Notes: a model not told the origin generated them from the letters alone. Positions 7,881 to 16,480 are shown, numbered from the stretch's first letter. The stretch: DNA of 64,000 bases from Deltaproteobacteria bacterium (GCA_947445035.1 CANFCK010000022.1:16231-80230); one strand, 5' to 3'. A program made the numbers and translations.

Positions 7881-9086
7881 ATGCCCGAGACCGAGGACCC
7901 GATCGCCGCGCTCGACGCAAAGGACATTCCTACCCGAGCCGCCGGCGCCCGCGACCTTTCGTTGGCCGGGGTGCCGGCCGCGATCCCCCGCCTGCTTGCG
8001 GCGGCGGTCAGCGACAAGTCGCCAGGCGTGCGCCTCGCGGCGGCGGCGGCCGTTGCCGACATCCTGAGCCGGCACCGCTTTTTGCCGCGAAGCGAGGGAA
8101 TCTCGCTGGAAAAGCGGCAAGAATGGTTCCGCCTGGTGGCCGGGCTCGACCCCATCCACAACACCGGGCTGTTCGCCGTTTGTGGCACCCTCGCGACGGC
8201 GGAAGGCTTCAACCGGGTCATGGTCGGCCTGCGAGATCCGCGCCAGGATGTTCGGGCGGGGGCCTGCGTCGGGCTGTGGCGTGCCGTCGCAAGCGCCGCC
8301 TACAATGGTGATGTCGCGACCGAGGCGAGGGTGGTCGCCACGCTCGCTGACGCCCGCATCCGCGTGGAGACCCGCGTCGAGATCGCGCGTATCTGCGCCG
8401 ACGTCGGCTATTTCTCGGCGCTCGATGCGGCGCGTCCCCTCGTCGAACAGTGTGTCCGTCAGAACCTGGCGTTGGCCGAGTCGTTGATTCAGCGGCTGGA
8501 AGCGCCCCCGTCGCCGCTCGGGCTCTGGGTCTGCACCGGGCTGGACGTCTCTGCGGTCGATCCCAAGGCATCCCGGTCCGATCTGCTCTGCGTGTTGGGC
8601 GTGTCCGACGCCGTGCTCGCCCCGGACTCCGGTGCGGTCGAGCGGCTCGTTCCCGCCGGTGCCTTCCGCGTCCTGCACGCGCGGGCGGCCGATCGCGAGG
8701 CGGTGGGCCTGGTCGTCCAGGTGGGGGAGCGCTCCTACTGGCCCGCGGGCAACGAGGAGTTGTGTACCTTCGGCGATCGCCTGTGCGCGGCCGGCCGGCA
8801 CGATCTGATCGATCTTTGCGAGGGCGCCTTCGGGGTCGGGGCCGCGGGGCTTCGGGTGCGCGGAGCGTCGTTGCTCGCCCGTGGGGACGCTGCGGGCGCG
8901 CTCCTGGCGTTGGAGGAAGCGATTGAGGGCAAGCGGGTGCCCGCCGACACGTGGTGGTTCTTGGCGGATGCGCTCAGCCGCGTGGGCAGGGCCGGAGACG
9001 CCAAGCCACATCTGGAACAATACGTCTCCAAAGCGGCAAAGCGCGCGCCATACGTCGAAGAGGCCAAGCGGAGGATTGCGCAGTGA
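7881..9086 (+). CDS. HEAT-repeat plus TPR-like helical protein
   Basis: A 401-residue, cysteine-containing but signal-less protein, presumably cytoplasmic. The first half is built of HEAT-like helical pairs (e.g. IPRLLAAAVSDKSPGVRLAAAAAVADIL and VGLRDPRQDVRAGACVGLWRAV). The C-terminal 110 residues look like TPR units (LRVRGASLLARGDAAGALLALEEAIEGK, TWWFLADALSRVGRAGDAKPHLEQYV). It is therefore a protein-protein interaction scaffold; no catalytic motif is visible. The start at 7881 is the first ATG that leaves room for the divergent lipoprotein gene; the track's upstream extension is antisense to that gene. Partner unknown. Confidence 0.75.
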   Translation: MPETEDPIAALDAKDIPTRAAGARDLSLAGVPAAIPRLLAAAVSDKSPGVRLAAAAAVADILSRHRFLPRSEGISLEKRQEWFRLVAGLDPIHNTGLFAVCGTLATAEGFNRVMVGLRDPRQDVRAGACVGLWRAVASAAYNGDVATEARVVATLADARIRVETRVEIARICADVGYFSALDAARPLVEQCVRQNLALAESLIQRLEAPPSPLGLWVCTGLDVSAVDPKASRSDLLCVLGVSDAVLAPDSGAVERLVPAGAFRVLHARAADREAVGLVVQVGERSYWPAGNEELCTFGDRLCAAGRHDLIDLCEGAFGVGAAGLRVRGASLLARGDAAGALLALEEAIEGKRVPADTWWFLADALSRVGRAGDAKPHLEQYVSKAAKRAPYVEEAKRRIAQ

Positions 9087-9118
9087 TCGGGCTGCGGCAT
9101 CGCGACGGCGTGGGTGGG

Positions 9119-10126
9119 TCAATCCCGACGCGGCGGCGGTCCTGAGGGCAGGTCGTCCCACTTGATGACGCCGGGCTCGTAGATGGTCGCGGTGAACTGG
9201 CGATGCACGACCTTCTCCTCGCGCGCCGTCGGGTCTTCGGACTGGTGCCGCTCCACAAACGCGGTGCGAGCGGCGTCATCGTAGGGAGTGAGGGGAATGC
9301 CAAACGTGGTCGCCATCGACGCGCCGTCGACTGCGCTGGAGTGGGAGTACAGCACCGCCAACGCCCGCGCGTGGTTGCTCCAACGTCGGCCCAGCGGCCT
9401 GGCGACCGCAGCGAGCGCCCGCAGCCCTGAGGGGGGCAGCGGCCAATGCGCGGCGGGGAGGCCGTTGACTTGGCACATCCGAGAAAAGGCTTCCTGAATC
9501 GTCATGCTCTCTGGCCCACCCACCCGGACGGTGGCATTTTTGAGCGCCGGTAGCTCCAGACTGGCGAGCGCCATCAGCGCGAGGTCGCGGGTGTGGATCG
9601 GGCTCACCGACGTCCTTGGGCTCCCAGGCAGAAAGACATTCCCGTTGGTTTCGACCCGTCGAGCCAGGTCGGCGAAGTTTTGCACGAAAAGCCCGGGCCG
9701 GAGCACGGTGTAGGACAGTCCGCTCGACGCCAACGCCGTTTCAGCGGCACGCTTGCTGGATAGGGCAGGGACGTCATCGTCCGCCTCCACCGCCGCGCAG
9801 CTGATGTAGACCACGTGTTCGACACCCCGCGACCGTGCCGCGGCGAACAAGGTCGCGCTGCCGCCCGCGTTGACCGCTCGGTGGTCATTGCCGGTGCGTT
9901 CCACCCGAACCCCATGGGCGGCAATGACGTGCCGCACCCCGTTCATCGCCCGCTCAACGCTGGCCTGATCCCGAAGATCGCCGAAGAAGTAGGCGGCGCC
10001 CGTGTCGTTGAGCCAAAAGTACTCGCTGCCCTTCCGCACAAGGCAGCGCACGTCCAACCCGATGGAGCGCAGCACGCGCACCACTTGCGTGCCCAGTCTT
10101 CCCGTCGCGCCGGTCACGAGGATCAT
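9119..10126 (-). CDS. NmrA/atypical-SDR family NAD(P)-binding protein
   Basis: A 335-residue Rossmann-fold protein. The N-terminal MILVTGATGRLGTQVVRVL is the atypical SDR nucleotide-binding motif GxxGxxG. LVRKGSEYFWLNDTGAAYFFGDLRD is the region that normally selects the cofactor and senses the second segment, and YISCAAVEADDDVPALSSKRAAE carries the Ser-rich active-site region without a canonical YxxxK. Members are NAD(P)-dependent reductases, epimerases or redox-sensing regulators, so activity is uncertain. The C-terminal 30 residues extend past the usual fold. Convergent with the HEAT/TPR gene; the upstream region leads to tRNA-Ala on the other strand. Confidence 0.78.
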   Translation of the reverse strand: MILVTGATGRLGTQVVRVLRSIGLDVRCLVRKGSEYFWLNDTGAAYFFGDLRDQASVERAMNGVRHVIAAHGVRVERTGNDHRAVNAGGSATLFAAARSRGVEHVVYISCAAVEADDDVPALSSKRAAETALASSGLSYTVLRPGLFVQNFADLARRVETNGNVFLPGSPRTSVSPIHTRDLALMALASLELPALKNATVRVGGPESMTIQEAFSRMCQVNGLPAAHWPLPPSGLRALAAVARPLGRRWSNHARALAVLYSHSSAVDGASMATTFGIPLTPYDDAARTAFVERHQSEDPTAREEKVVHRQFTATIYEPGVIKWDDLPSGPPPRRD

Positions 10127-10184
10127 GGGTCGCCGGCTAACCCGCGGCGCAACCGTCAGCTTTCAGCCATCAGCCCTTGGCCCC

Positions 10185-10213
10185 TTGACCCCAGGCCCTC
10201 TTGGAAATAGTAG
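10185..10213 (+). promoter_or_regulatory. probable tRNA-Ala promoter
   Basis: TTGACC (10185-10190) and TAGTAG (10208-10213) are separated by exactly 17 bp, and the 5' end of the tRNA lies 13 bp after the -10 box. The -35 is a good match to TTGACA, the -10 weak. Inferred from position and spacing. Confidence 0.45.
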
Positions 10214-10225
10214 GCGCCGCGTCTT

Positions 10226-10302
10226 GGGGCTGTAGCTCAGCTTGGGAGAGCATCAGAATGGCATTCTGGGGGTCACCGGTTCGATCCCGGTCAGCTCCAC
10301 CA
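10226..10302 (+). tRNA. tRNA-Ala (anticodon GGC)
   Basis: A full cloverleaf folds by eye. Acceptor GGGGCTG pairs with CAGCTCC, the D stem is GCTC/GAGC, the anticodon stem TCAGA/TCTGG encloses loop ATGGCAT with anticodon GGC at 10260-10262, the variable loop is GGGTC, and the T arm is ACCGG-TTCGATC-CCGGT. The CCA end is encoded. The G3:U70 wobble pair that identifies alanine tRNAs is present, and so is the A32-U38 combination typical of tRNA-Ala(GGC). It reads the GCC/GCU alanine codons, GCC being abundant in this GC-rich window. Confidence 0.97.
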
Positions 10303-10314
10303 CTTCGCACTATG

Positions 10315-10350
10315 ACCGCCCGCTCTGGAGAAATCTGGGGCGGGCGGTTT
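10315..10350 (+). terminator. Rho-independent-like terminator after tRNA-Ala
   Basis: ACCGCCCGct (10315-10324) pairs with ggCGGGCGGT (10339-10348), a GC-rich stem of about 10 bp followed by TTTCGCTTTCC. It lies 12 bp after the tRNA CCA end, as expected for a single-tRNA transcript. Confidence 0.7.
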
Positions 10351-10390
10351 CGCTTTCCGTTAGACGCCGACCTCGCGCCTGAGGAATCCC

Positions 10391-10717
10391 ATGGCTGACA
10401 AACCACCCGACCTCGCTGACTTCGTCGGCAAGTTCTTCTCGCGAGCCCAGGGCGAGGCCACCCGTGCGGCCCGGTATGGTCGGGACCTGCTGTCGCTTCG
10501 ACAGCTCCGCAGCGACCGGGACGTGATGTTCGTCAAGCTCGGCAAAGAAGTACGCCAGTTGGTGGACGCGGGAGAGGTGGCGCATCCCGGGCTCGTGCGC
10601 GGGGTGGCCCGCATCGCGGAGTTCGAGGAGAAGATCCGGCAGGGGGAAGATGCGCTGCGGCGGGAGGGGCTGGATCCCGACAACAATCCATCGGACGGCG
10701 GCAGCCACAGCGGTTAG
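10391..10717 (+). CDS. small conserved-looking helical protein, unknown function
   Basis: A 108-residue soluble protein, not recognised. It is mostly helical and charged, with a likely amphipathic segment (FVGKFFSRAQGEATRAARYGRDLLSLRQL) and a coiled-coil-like stretch (ARIAEFEEKIRQGEDALRREG). There is no signal peptide, membrane segment or cysteine. TGAGGAA about 6 nt before the ATG is a reasonable ribosome-binding site. It ends 25 bp before the acyl-CoA dehydrogenase, so the two are probably co-transcribed, but nothing in the sequence links it to fatty-acid metabolism. Confidence 0.6.
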   Translation: MADKPPDLADFVGKFFSRAQGEATRAARYGRDLLSLRQLRSDRDVMFVKLGKEVRQLVDAGEVAHPGLVRGVARIAEFEEKIRQGEDALRREGLDPDNNPSDGGSHSG

Positions 10718-10742
10718 CTCCCGCGCTCCCCGAGGGCGGCCC

Positions 10743-11888
10743 GTGTTCAGCCTCACCGAAGAGCAGAAAGCGCTGGTGGATGCAGCGCGTACCGCCAGCG
10801 TCGACGCCATCGGCCCGACTGTGAAACAAGACGACGAGACGGAGACCTTTCGTCCCGAGATCTTCCGTCAACTCGGCGCCGCGGGCCTTTGCGGCATCCC
10901 CACGGCGGAAGCCTGGGGTGGCCTCGGCCTCGGCTATGTCGAGTACGCGCTGGCCCTTGAAGAGATCGCCAAGATCGCCCCCAGTTGGGCGGTGTGCGTC
11001 GCGGTGAACGGTCTCCCTCAGATCATCCTCACCCTTTTCGGCAACGACGCGCAGCGTGCGCGTCACCTTCCCCAACTCGCCAGCGGGGAAAAGCTCGGCG
11101 CCTTCGCACTTTCAGAGCCTGGCAGCGGCTCAGATGCCGCGTCGTTGCGCACCACGGCCGTCCGAGATGGCGACCATTACGTGCTCAACGGCACCAAGTT
11201 CTGGATCACGCACGGCGGCTACGCGGACGTCTATGTGGTGATGGCACGCACCGGCGGTGCCGGGCCCCGTGGCATCAGCGCATTCCTGGTCGAAAAGGGA
11301 ACCGCTGGTCTTGGCTATGGCAAAAAGGAAGAAAAGATGGGCCTGCGGGCCTCGCCCACGGTCGAGCTGGTGCTGGACAACGCCCGAATCCCGGTGGAGA
11401 ACCTGCTTGGAGGCGAAGGAGATGGGTTTCGTGTCGCGATGAGCGCGCTCGACTCGGGGCGCATCACCATCGCCGCCACGAGCGTGGGTCTGGCGCAAGC
11501 GGCCCTTGATTGCGCTGCGGCCTACGCCTGCCAACGTCGGCAGTTCGACACGCAGATTATCGACTTTCAGGGGGTAGGCTTCATGCTCGCAGACATGGCG
11601 AGCAGGGTCGAGACCGCGCGGCTGCTCGTCCATAAAGCGGCCTGGCTGCGCGACCAGGGCCAGCCCTACAGCCACATCGCTGCGATGGCCAAATGCGTGG
11701 CCACCGATGCAGCCATGGCGGTGTCCACCGACGCCGTACAGGTGCTCGGCGGGTATGGCTACACCCGAGAATACCCTGTCGAACGCCTGATGCGGGACGC
11801 CAAGGTCATGCAGATCGTGGAGGGTACCAACCAAGTGCAGCGCGTCGTGATCGCCCGGCATCTCAAGCGCACGTATGGAGGCGGTTAG
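10743..11888 (+). CDS. acyl-CoA dehydrogenase
   Basis: A 381-residue flavoenzyme of normal family length, catalysing FAD-dependent alpha,beta-dehydrogenation of acyl-CoA. N-terminal helical domain with FSLTEEQKALVDAAR; FAD/substrate motifs FALSEPGSGSDAASLRT and YVLNGTKFWITHGGYAD in the middle beta domain; C-terminal helical domain with VQVLGGYGYTREYPVERLMRDAKVMQIVEGTNQVQRVVIARHL. The Glu in VEGTNQ is in the place of the catalytic base. The GTG at 10743 was chosen because it gives the canonical N-terminus; the track's earlier start overlaps the preceding ORF. Chain-length specificity cannot be read. A second paralogue lies at 29646. Confidence 0.92.
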   Translation: MFSLTEEQKALVDAARTASVDAIGPTVKQDDETETFRPEIFRQLGAAGLCGIPTAEAWGGLGLGYVEYALALEEIAKIAPSWAVCVAVNGLPQIILTLFGNDAQRARHLPQLASGEKLGAFALSEPGSGSDAASLRTTAVRDGDHYVLNGTKFWITHGGYADVYVVMARTGGAGPRGISAFLVEKGTAGLGYGKKEEKMGLRASPTVELVLDNARIPVENLLGGEGDGFRVAMSALDSGRITIAATSVGLAQAALDCAAAYACQRRQFDTQIIDFQGVGFMLADMASRVETARLLVHKAAWLRDQGQPYSHIAAMAKCVATDAAMAVSTDAVQVLGGYGYTREYPVERLMRDAKVMQIVEGTNQVQRVVIARHLKRTYGGG

Positions 11889-11944
11889 GTGCGCGCATCC
11901 GGCCCACCCGGTAAGCTACGCATCCTGATGCCCTGGTCCCCCCG

Positions 11945-13393
11945 ATGAAGGCCTGCCCGCTCTGCAAGAACTCCTACGAAGACTGGGTAGAGTTCTGCTT
12001 CCAAGACGGCATGCCGCTGGTGGCTCCTGCCGCGGCCAAGCCAGCCCCTCCGGCCCAGGCGCCGACGCTGGCCTCGGCGCCATCGTTGCCCCCCGACCTC
12101 GCCGACGGCGGTCTGCCCTCGTTCGATGCCTTCGATGCGCCCGAGCCCACGCTCATCCGGATGGGCAAGCTCAAGGCGGCCCAACTGGCGCCGGTCGAGG
12201 CGCCGACCCTGCCGGCTCAACGGGCACGGGCCGAGGTTGCCGCGGATGTCCCCGATCGCGCGCGCGCCGAGGACTTGCCACGTGAGCGCGCTCCGGTGGC
12301 GGAGGCGGTCGAGGAGTCCCCTGTGCGCGCCGCGCCGGTGGTGCGCCGGCGTGACGCAGCGCCGCCAACCCCTGCCGAAGCCCCCGCCCCGGCCGCGATC
12401 GACGAGTTCGAATTCCCGCGCCCCGATGAAGACAGTCGCGGCACCGTCCCGATGTACACCGCGGAGCCACAGCCCGCGCCCAAGCGCGACAAGGCGCGGG
12501 AGGGGGTAGGCGTCGCGCCTGCCGCCGCCGGAATCGGCGTGGTGATGATCGCCGCGATCGCCATCGGCGTCCTCGTCGTCGCGGGTGGGGGCTACATGTG
12601 GTGGAGCGGTCAGAAGAAGGCCGATCCGCCGCTGGTCGTCGACAGCCGGCCACCGCCGCCCAAGCCCGCGCCGCTCCCCAAGCCCGTCCCGGTGCCGCCT
12701 CCGGCGCCCGAACCGATCGTTGCTGACCCGATCGTCGCCCCTGAGCCGGTCGCCGCTCCCGTTCTACCCGAGCCGGTTGCGCCCCCGAAGGCCGCGCCGG
12801 TCACGACGCCCCCGCCGAAGCCGACCCCGCCTCCCGTACCCCCGCCAAAACCCGTCACCCCGACCAAGCCGACCGTCCCGGTCACGGCGCCGAAGCCCGT
12901 CACGCCCCCGCCCGTCCCCACGACCACGACGACCTCCGACAACCCCTGGGGCGCCGAATCGGCCATCTCCAGGGGCAAGCTCACGATCACCAGCGATCCT
13001 GCGGGAGCCACGGTGACGATCGACGATCGCGCCCGCGGCGCCGCGCCGGTGACGGTCGAGCTCGACTACGGCAAACACAAGGTGAAGGTGTCGGCGCCGG
13101 GCCACAAGGCTGAAACCAGCGACGTGAACCTGAGCGTGCAGAGCATGTCGGTGCCCTTCCGGCTGCAGGCCGACAAGGTCACCGGGTTGGTGACGGTCTT
13201 CGGTCCCACTGGCGGCGGCGCTTTTGTGGATGGTCGCGACATGGGCCCATTGCCCGTTTCCTCCACACTGGAAGAAGGCGTCCACACCTTCAAGCTCGTC
13301 CAGGCCGATGGCACGTCGTGTCAGACCTCGCGGGATGTTCGCTTCCCAGCGGGGGGGCGGCCGGTTCAGGTGAACCTCTCCGGCTGCGAGTAG
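11945..13393 (+). CDS. zinc-ribbon / transmembrane / PEGA-domain protein
   Basis: A 482-residue membrane protein of a type common in Myxococcota. The N-terminus is a short zinc-ribbon-like module (CPLC...FCFQDG) in the cytoplasm. A Pro/Ala-rich linker follows to about residue 190, then one transmembrane helix (VVMIAAIAIGVLVVAGGGYMWW), a second Pro/Lys-rich spacer, and a C-terminal PEGA domain starting at GKLTITSDPAGATVTID. A second PEGA-like repeat starts at GLVTVFGPTGGGAFVDG. PEGA domains are external beta-sandwiches associated with surface layers or cell-envelope binding. One base separates its stop from the next ATG, so it heads a transcript with the GPI-like gene. Confidence 0.8.
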   Translation: MKACPLCKNSYEDWVEFCFQDGMPLVAPAAAKPAPPAQAPTLASAPSLPPDLADGGLPSFDAFDAPEPTLIRMGKLKAAQLAPVEAPTLPAQRARAEVAADVPDRARAEDLPRERAPVAEAVEESPVRAAPVVRRRDAAPPTPAEAPAPAAIDEFEFPRPDEDSRGTVPMYTAEPQPAPKRDKAREGVGVAPAAAGIGVVMIAAIAIGVLVVAGGGYMWWSGQKKADPPLVVDSRPPPPKPAPLPKPVPVPPPAPEPIVADPIVAPEPVAAPVLPEPVAPPKAAPVTTPPPKPTPPPVPPPKPVTPTKPTVPVTAPKPVTPPPVPTTTTTSDNPWGAESAISRGKLTITSDPAGATVTIDDRARGAAPVTVELDYGKHKVKVSAPGHKAETSDVNLSVQSMSVPFRLQADKVTGLVTVFGPTGGGAFVDGRDMGPLPVSSTLEEGVHTFKLVQADGTSCQTSRDVRFPAGGRPVQVNLSGCE

Positions 13394-13394
13394 C

Positions 13395-14363
13395 ATGGGG
13401 CGCGGGGTCGTTGTTGGCCTCGGCGGTGTGTTTCTGGCGTCACCGGGGGTGCGGCGCCGATGGGCCGACGTTTCCGCGCTGGCGCCACTGGCGACCCGCT
13501 TGCGGGAGTCGATGCTTTTGGCCTCTCTTCCGAGGGCAGAGGCGGTAGCGGCGGCCATGCACGCCCTCGGGGGGCAGCCGACAAGGCTGATCGGTCAGCC
13601 GGGAGCCTTGGCAGCCGCAGGGGCCTGGAGCGCCGCCCTGGGCGTGTCCGTGGGCGTCGGGGATGGCTCCCTGGTCGCACTGCTCGGCAGCGCCCTGGTC
13701 GAAGCCACCATTGACGAGGCCCTGGCGGCTGGGAAGCGGGTGGGCGTGGCGTGCGGAACGGATGGGGGGGAGCCGGTCGAGCCGCCGCCTGGCGGGATCT
13801 GGATCGACGACCCCTGGGCCGGGGAGGGGACGCGCGGCGTCCTCGGGGCGGGCGTGCTGGTCGCTGCAGGTCTCGCGGGGGTGGACGTCGGCGCCGCGCT
13901 CCGCGGGGCTGACGCGATGAGGGAGGCGTGCGAAGCACCGGTCGCTGAGAATCCCGCGTGGTCGTTGGCGCGCGCCCTGCGCGGCCTCGCGCAGGAGAAC
14001 CGGATCGACGTCATCGCCCACGCCGCGGGAGAGCCGGCGCTGGCCGGCTTCGCAGCGTGGGCATCGCGAGCGCAGTCCTGCTTGTTGGCTGCTTCCAGTC
14101 CGACTTTTCCTGCGCGGCCGCTGCCCATCCACATGCTCGAAGCCGACGAGGAATGGCTGCGCGCTTTAGGCACCGGGCGCGACCGGGTGCTTCTGGTCTG
14201 GGAGACGGGCACCGGCCCGCTCCCCCGCGCCGTCCACGACGGCGGCCCCACGCGGCTCCGCGTCCAGCTCCCTGGGCTCGACGCCGAAGCGCTGGGTGGC
14301 GCCTTCTTCCTGTGGCTGCGGGCATTGGAATTGCTGGCGGCGCTGGAAGACCGCGGCCGGTAG
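13395..14363 (+). CDS. degenerate glucose-6-phosphate isomerase-like (SIS-fold) protein
   Basis: A 322-residue protein that looks like a shortened, diverged phosphoglucose isomerase. The segment TRGVLGAGVLVAAGLAGVDVGAALRGADAMREACEAP parallels the GPI block RFSVLSxVGLLPAALAGID...LLxGAxxM, and the final ALGGAFFLWLRALELLAAL parallels the GPI C-terminal helix. The regions that should supply the catalytic Glu (QxxxES-GK) and His (DQHSQ) carry unrelated residues here, so isomerase activity is unlikely. A GPI of this type is normally 450-550 residues. It follows the PEGA gene with 1 bp spacing. It may be a pseudoenzyme or a sugar-phosphate sensor; this is inference. Confidence 0.5.
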   Translation: MGRGVVVGLGGVFLASPGVRRRWADVSALAPLATRLRESMLLASLPRAEAVAAAMHALGGQPTRLIGQPGALAAAGAWSAALGVSVGVGDGSLVALLGSALVEATIDEALAAGKRVGVACGTDGGEPVEPPPGGIWIDDPWAGEGTRGVLGAGVLVAAGLAGVDVGAALRGADAMREACEAPVAENPAWSLARALRGLAQENRIDVIAHAAGEPALAGFAAWASRAQSCLLAASSPTFPARPLPIHMLEADEEWLRALGTGRDRVLLVWETGTGPLPRAVHDGGPTRLRVQLPGLDAEALGGAFFLWLRALELLAALEDRGR

Positions 14364-14365
14364 CG

Positions 14366-14409
14366 GCCAGCAACCCTCGAGGTGAGCCGCCCCCTCGGCA
14401 GTTGCTGGC
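14366..14409 (+). terminator. strong hairpin, possible terminator or attenuator
   Basis: GCCAGCAAC (14366-14374) is perfectly complementary to GTTGCTGGC (14401-14409), with an inner CGAGG/CCTCG helix. It begins 3 bp after the GPI-like stop codon. No T-run follows, so it may terminate by another route or act as an RNA processing/stability element before the YfgM-like gene. Confidence 0.4.
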
Positions 14410-14484
14410 ACCGCCGCGCTCAAGGGCCGCTTTCCCGACGGGCCGCGACCGTCGCGCCGTGATAGAACCCCGTCCGCCGAGTTC

Positions 14485-15282
14485 GTGTTGGCCACCTCAG
14501 ACAACCCCGAAAAGCCGCCGCCGCATCCCGAACCGCCGGAGTCGCCTGACGAAGACTACGTCGTCAAGGCGCAGATGGCGTTCAGCGAGTTCATGCTCGG
14601 CCATTGGCACTATTTCGGCTACGCGCTGGGCTTGGTGCTGGTGGGCGCCGCCGCATACGGGACGTGGAGTTCCTGGTCGGCAGGTCGCGCCGAGGAACAG
14701 TACGGGGCCATCGCCGAGATCGACCATCGCATGCCGGTTATCGACCAGATGGCGATGTACGGATTGACGCCCAAGGACGACCCGACCGACACCGCAAGGA
14801 CCGCCACGCTTGAAGAGGGCGCGCGTCGCTACGAGGCCCTCGCCGCCTCGCACTCGGGCGATGCCGCCGTCGTGGCGTGGCTCAAGGCCGAGGACGCGTG
14901 GACACGGGCGGGCAAGCCGGACGCCGCAAGGTCTGCGGCAGAAAATGCCGCTTCAGACGGTGGAATGTCCGTGATCGCGTTTGCCGCGGATACCACCGTC
15001 GTTCGCGCGTTGTCCGACGCGGGCAAGCAGGACGAGGCGGAGGCGCGCCTGCGCGAGATGGCGGGCCGATATAGCGCCTTCTTCGCCGAACAGTCACTGA
15101 TTCGCCTCGCCGGGGTCCAACTGGACGGCGGGAAAGCCGACGCCGCGATGACCACCTACGCCGAGGTCGAGACGCGCTTTCCCAAGAGCACCGATCCCGC
15201 GTCGATCGGCGCGCTCGCGTCGCGACTCGGAAAGCCCAAGCCCAAGGCGGAGCCGGCGGCGGCACCTGGGGGAACACCGTAG
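14485..15282 (+). CDS. YfgM-like membrane-anchored TPR protein
   Basis: A 265-residue bitopic protein: a short acidic/Pro-rich cytoplasmic N-terminus, one transmembrane helix (FGYALGLVLVGAAAYGTW, about residues 44-61), then helical TPR-like repeats outside (e.g. ARRYEALAASHSGDAAVVAWLKAEDAW, AEARLREMAGRYSAFFAEQSLIRLAGVQLDGGKADAAMTTYAEVE in part). In E. coli, YfgM is an ancillary SecYEG-associated chaperone adaptor encoded next to BamB; the same order (TPR protein then BamB-like propeller) is seen here. The track start is a GTG at 14485; a TTG directly after it is the alternative. The stop is 2 bp before the propeller gene. Confidence 0.7.
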   Translation: MLATSDNPEKPPPHPEPPESPDEDYVVKAQMAFSEFMLGHWHYFGYALGLVLVGAAAYGTWSSWSAGRAEEQYGAIAEIDHRMPVIDQMAMYGLTPKDDPTDTARTATLEEGARRYEALAASHSGDAAVVAWLKAEDAWTRAGKPDAARSAAENAASDGGMSVIAFAADTTVVRALSDAGKQDEAEARLREMAGRYSAFFAEQSLIRLAGVQLDGGKADAAMTTYAEVETRFPKSTDPASIGALASRLGKPKPKAEPAAAPGGTP

Positions 15283-15284
15283 CC

Positions 15285-16478
15285 ATGGGCATCACGGAAG
15301 CGCTCACCGCTGCCTGGCTCGCCTCCGGCCTCGGCATCCCGACGCCCATTGCCACCGAGACGCGCGCGGACGCGCCGTTGTCGGCGATGCCGGTACTTCG
15401 CTGGGCGGTCAACCTTCCGGGGCTGGTGCCCAACGTCGCAACCCCCACCGAGCCCGGCGGCCCTGCCGTCTCGGCGCGGGAAATCTTCGTCGGCTACAGC
15501 GGACAGAGCGGGCTCCTGGTGCTCGACCGGGCCGACGGACGGCTTCGCAGCGTGCTCGACGCCCGGGCCCCGGTGGGCACCACGCCGATCCTCATCGGTG
15601 AGGATCGGGTCATCTTTGCAGATAGCGCTGGGTACACCAGTGCTTATTCGCGCCAAAAGGGCGCTTGGATTCGAGACTGGGAGCACTACAGCGGCGCGCC
15701 CGTGGTCAGCACGCCGACGCTCGCCGACGGCGTGCTCTACGTGACCAACGTCGACGAGTTGGTGTTCGCGCTCGACGGCGCAACCGGCGAATTGCGCTGG
15801 CGCTACGAACATAAACTTGATGTGGCACGCGCCGCGTCCTTGGAGCTCTTCGGTGCTCCCGCGCCGACCCTGTCCGCGGACACTGCGTTTGTCGGCTTCT
15901 CCGACGGCTTCCTTGTCGCGCTCGACCGGGCGACAGGCAGCGAGCGCTGGAAGGCTCAAGTGGGGGAGGGGACCTACCCCGATCTGATCGCTCCCGTCGT
16001 CATCGTAGGCGACGGCGCCGTGCTGGTGGCCGGGTACACCAAGCCGTTGGTCCACCTGGACTTGGAGTCGCGCGCGCCCTCGTGGCGTATCGACGCGGGC
16101 TCGGCCGCGGTGCCGACGCTCAGCGGTGACACCTGCTACCACCCTGGCAGCGACGGCAAGCTCCGCCGGATCGACACCCGCACCGGCACGCTCGCGTGGA
16201 CGTGGGATTCGGCGACGTCGGGGCCGCTTTTGGCCCCCCAAGTCACCCCGCTGGGCATTCTGGTTGCCAGCACCGACAGCACGTTGTTCTTGATCGATCC
16301 CGAGTCCGGCACGCAGCTCTGGAAGCTCGATCCCGAGCCGCTACTCACGGGGTTCGGTGTCGCCCCGACGGTGGCCGGCGACGAAATCTACGCGTTGAGC
16401 AACGGCGGCGTGCTCTACGCGCTGGCAGGCCGATCCGGGCCGGCAGCGCCCGTGGCGGCGGACTGGGTGACGCCCTGA
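15285..16478 (+). CDS. BamB-like PQQ/WD40-type beta-propeller protein
   Basis: A 397-residue beta-propeller with PQQ-like blade motifs ending in Gly-x-x-x-Trp: FALDGATGELRW, VALDRATGSERW, RRIDTRTGTLAW and FLIDPESGTQLW. Order and size match BamB, the outer-membrane assembly lipoprotein that in E. coli lies downstream of yfgM. Unlike BamB it shows no lipobox and only a weak hydrophobic N-terminus (ALTAAWLASGLGI), so anchoring is uncertain. Its last blade is followed directly by a hairpin at 16481. The neighbouring Era operon on the other strand recalls the E. coli yfgM-bamB-der cluster in containing a ribosome-assembly GTPase, but the orientation differs. Confidence 0.72.
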   Translation: MGITEALTAAWLASGLGIPTPIATETRADAPLSAMPVLRWAVNLPGLVPNVATPTEPGGPAVSAREIFVGYSGQSGLLVLDRADGRLRSVLDARAPVGTTPILIGEDRVIFADSAGYTSAYSRQKGAWIRDWEHYSGAPVVSTPTLADGVLYVTNVDELVFALDGATGELRWRYEHKLDVARAASLELFGAPAPTLSADTAFVGFSDGFLVALDRATGSERWKAQVGEGTYPDLIAPVVIVGDGAVLVAGYTKPLVHLDLESRAPSWRIDAGSAAVPTLSGDTCYHPGSDGKLRRIDTRTGTLAWTWDSATSGPLLAPQVTPLGILVASTDSTLFLIDPESGTQLWKLDPEPLLTGFGVAPTVAGDEIYALSNGGVLYALAGRSGPAAPVAADWVTP

Positions 16479-16480
16479 GG

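Noticed and set aside
6684-9161. 825-residue minus-strand ORF
   Set aside because: The part above 7853 is antisense to the HEAT/TPR gene; a signal peptide and promoter box place the true start at 7853.
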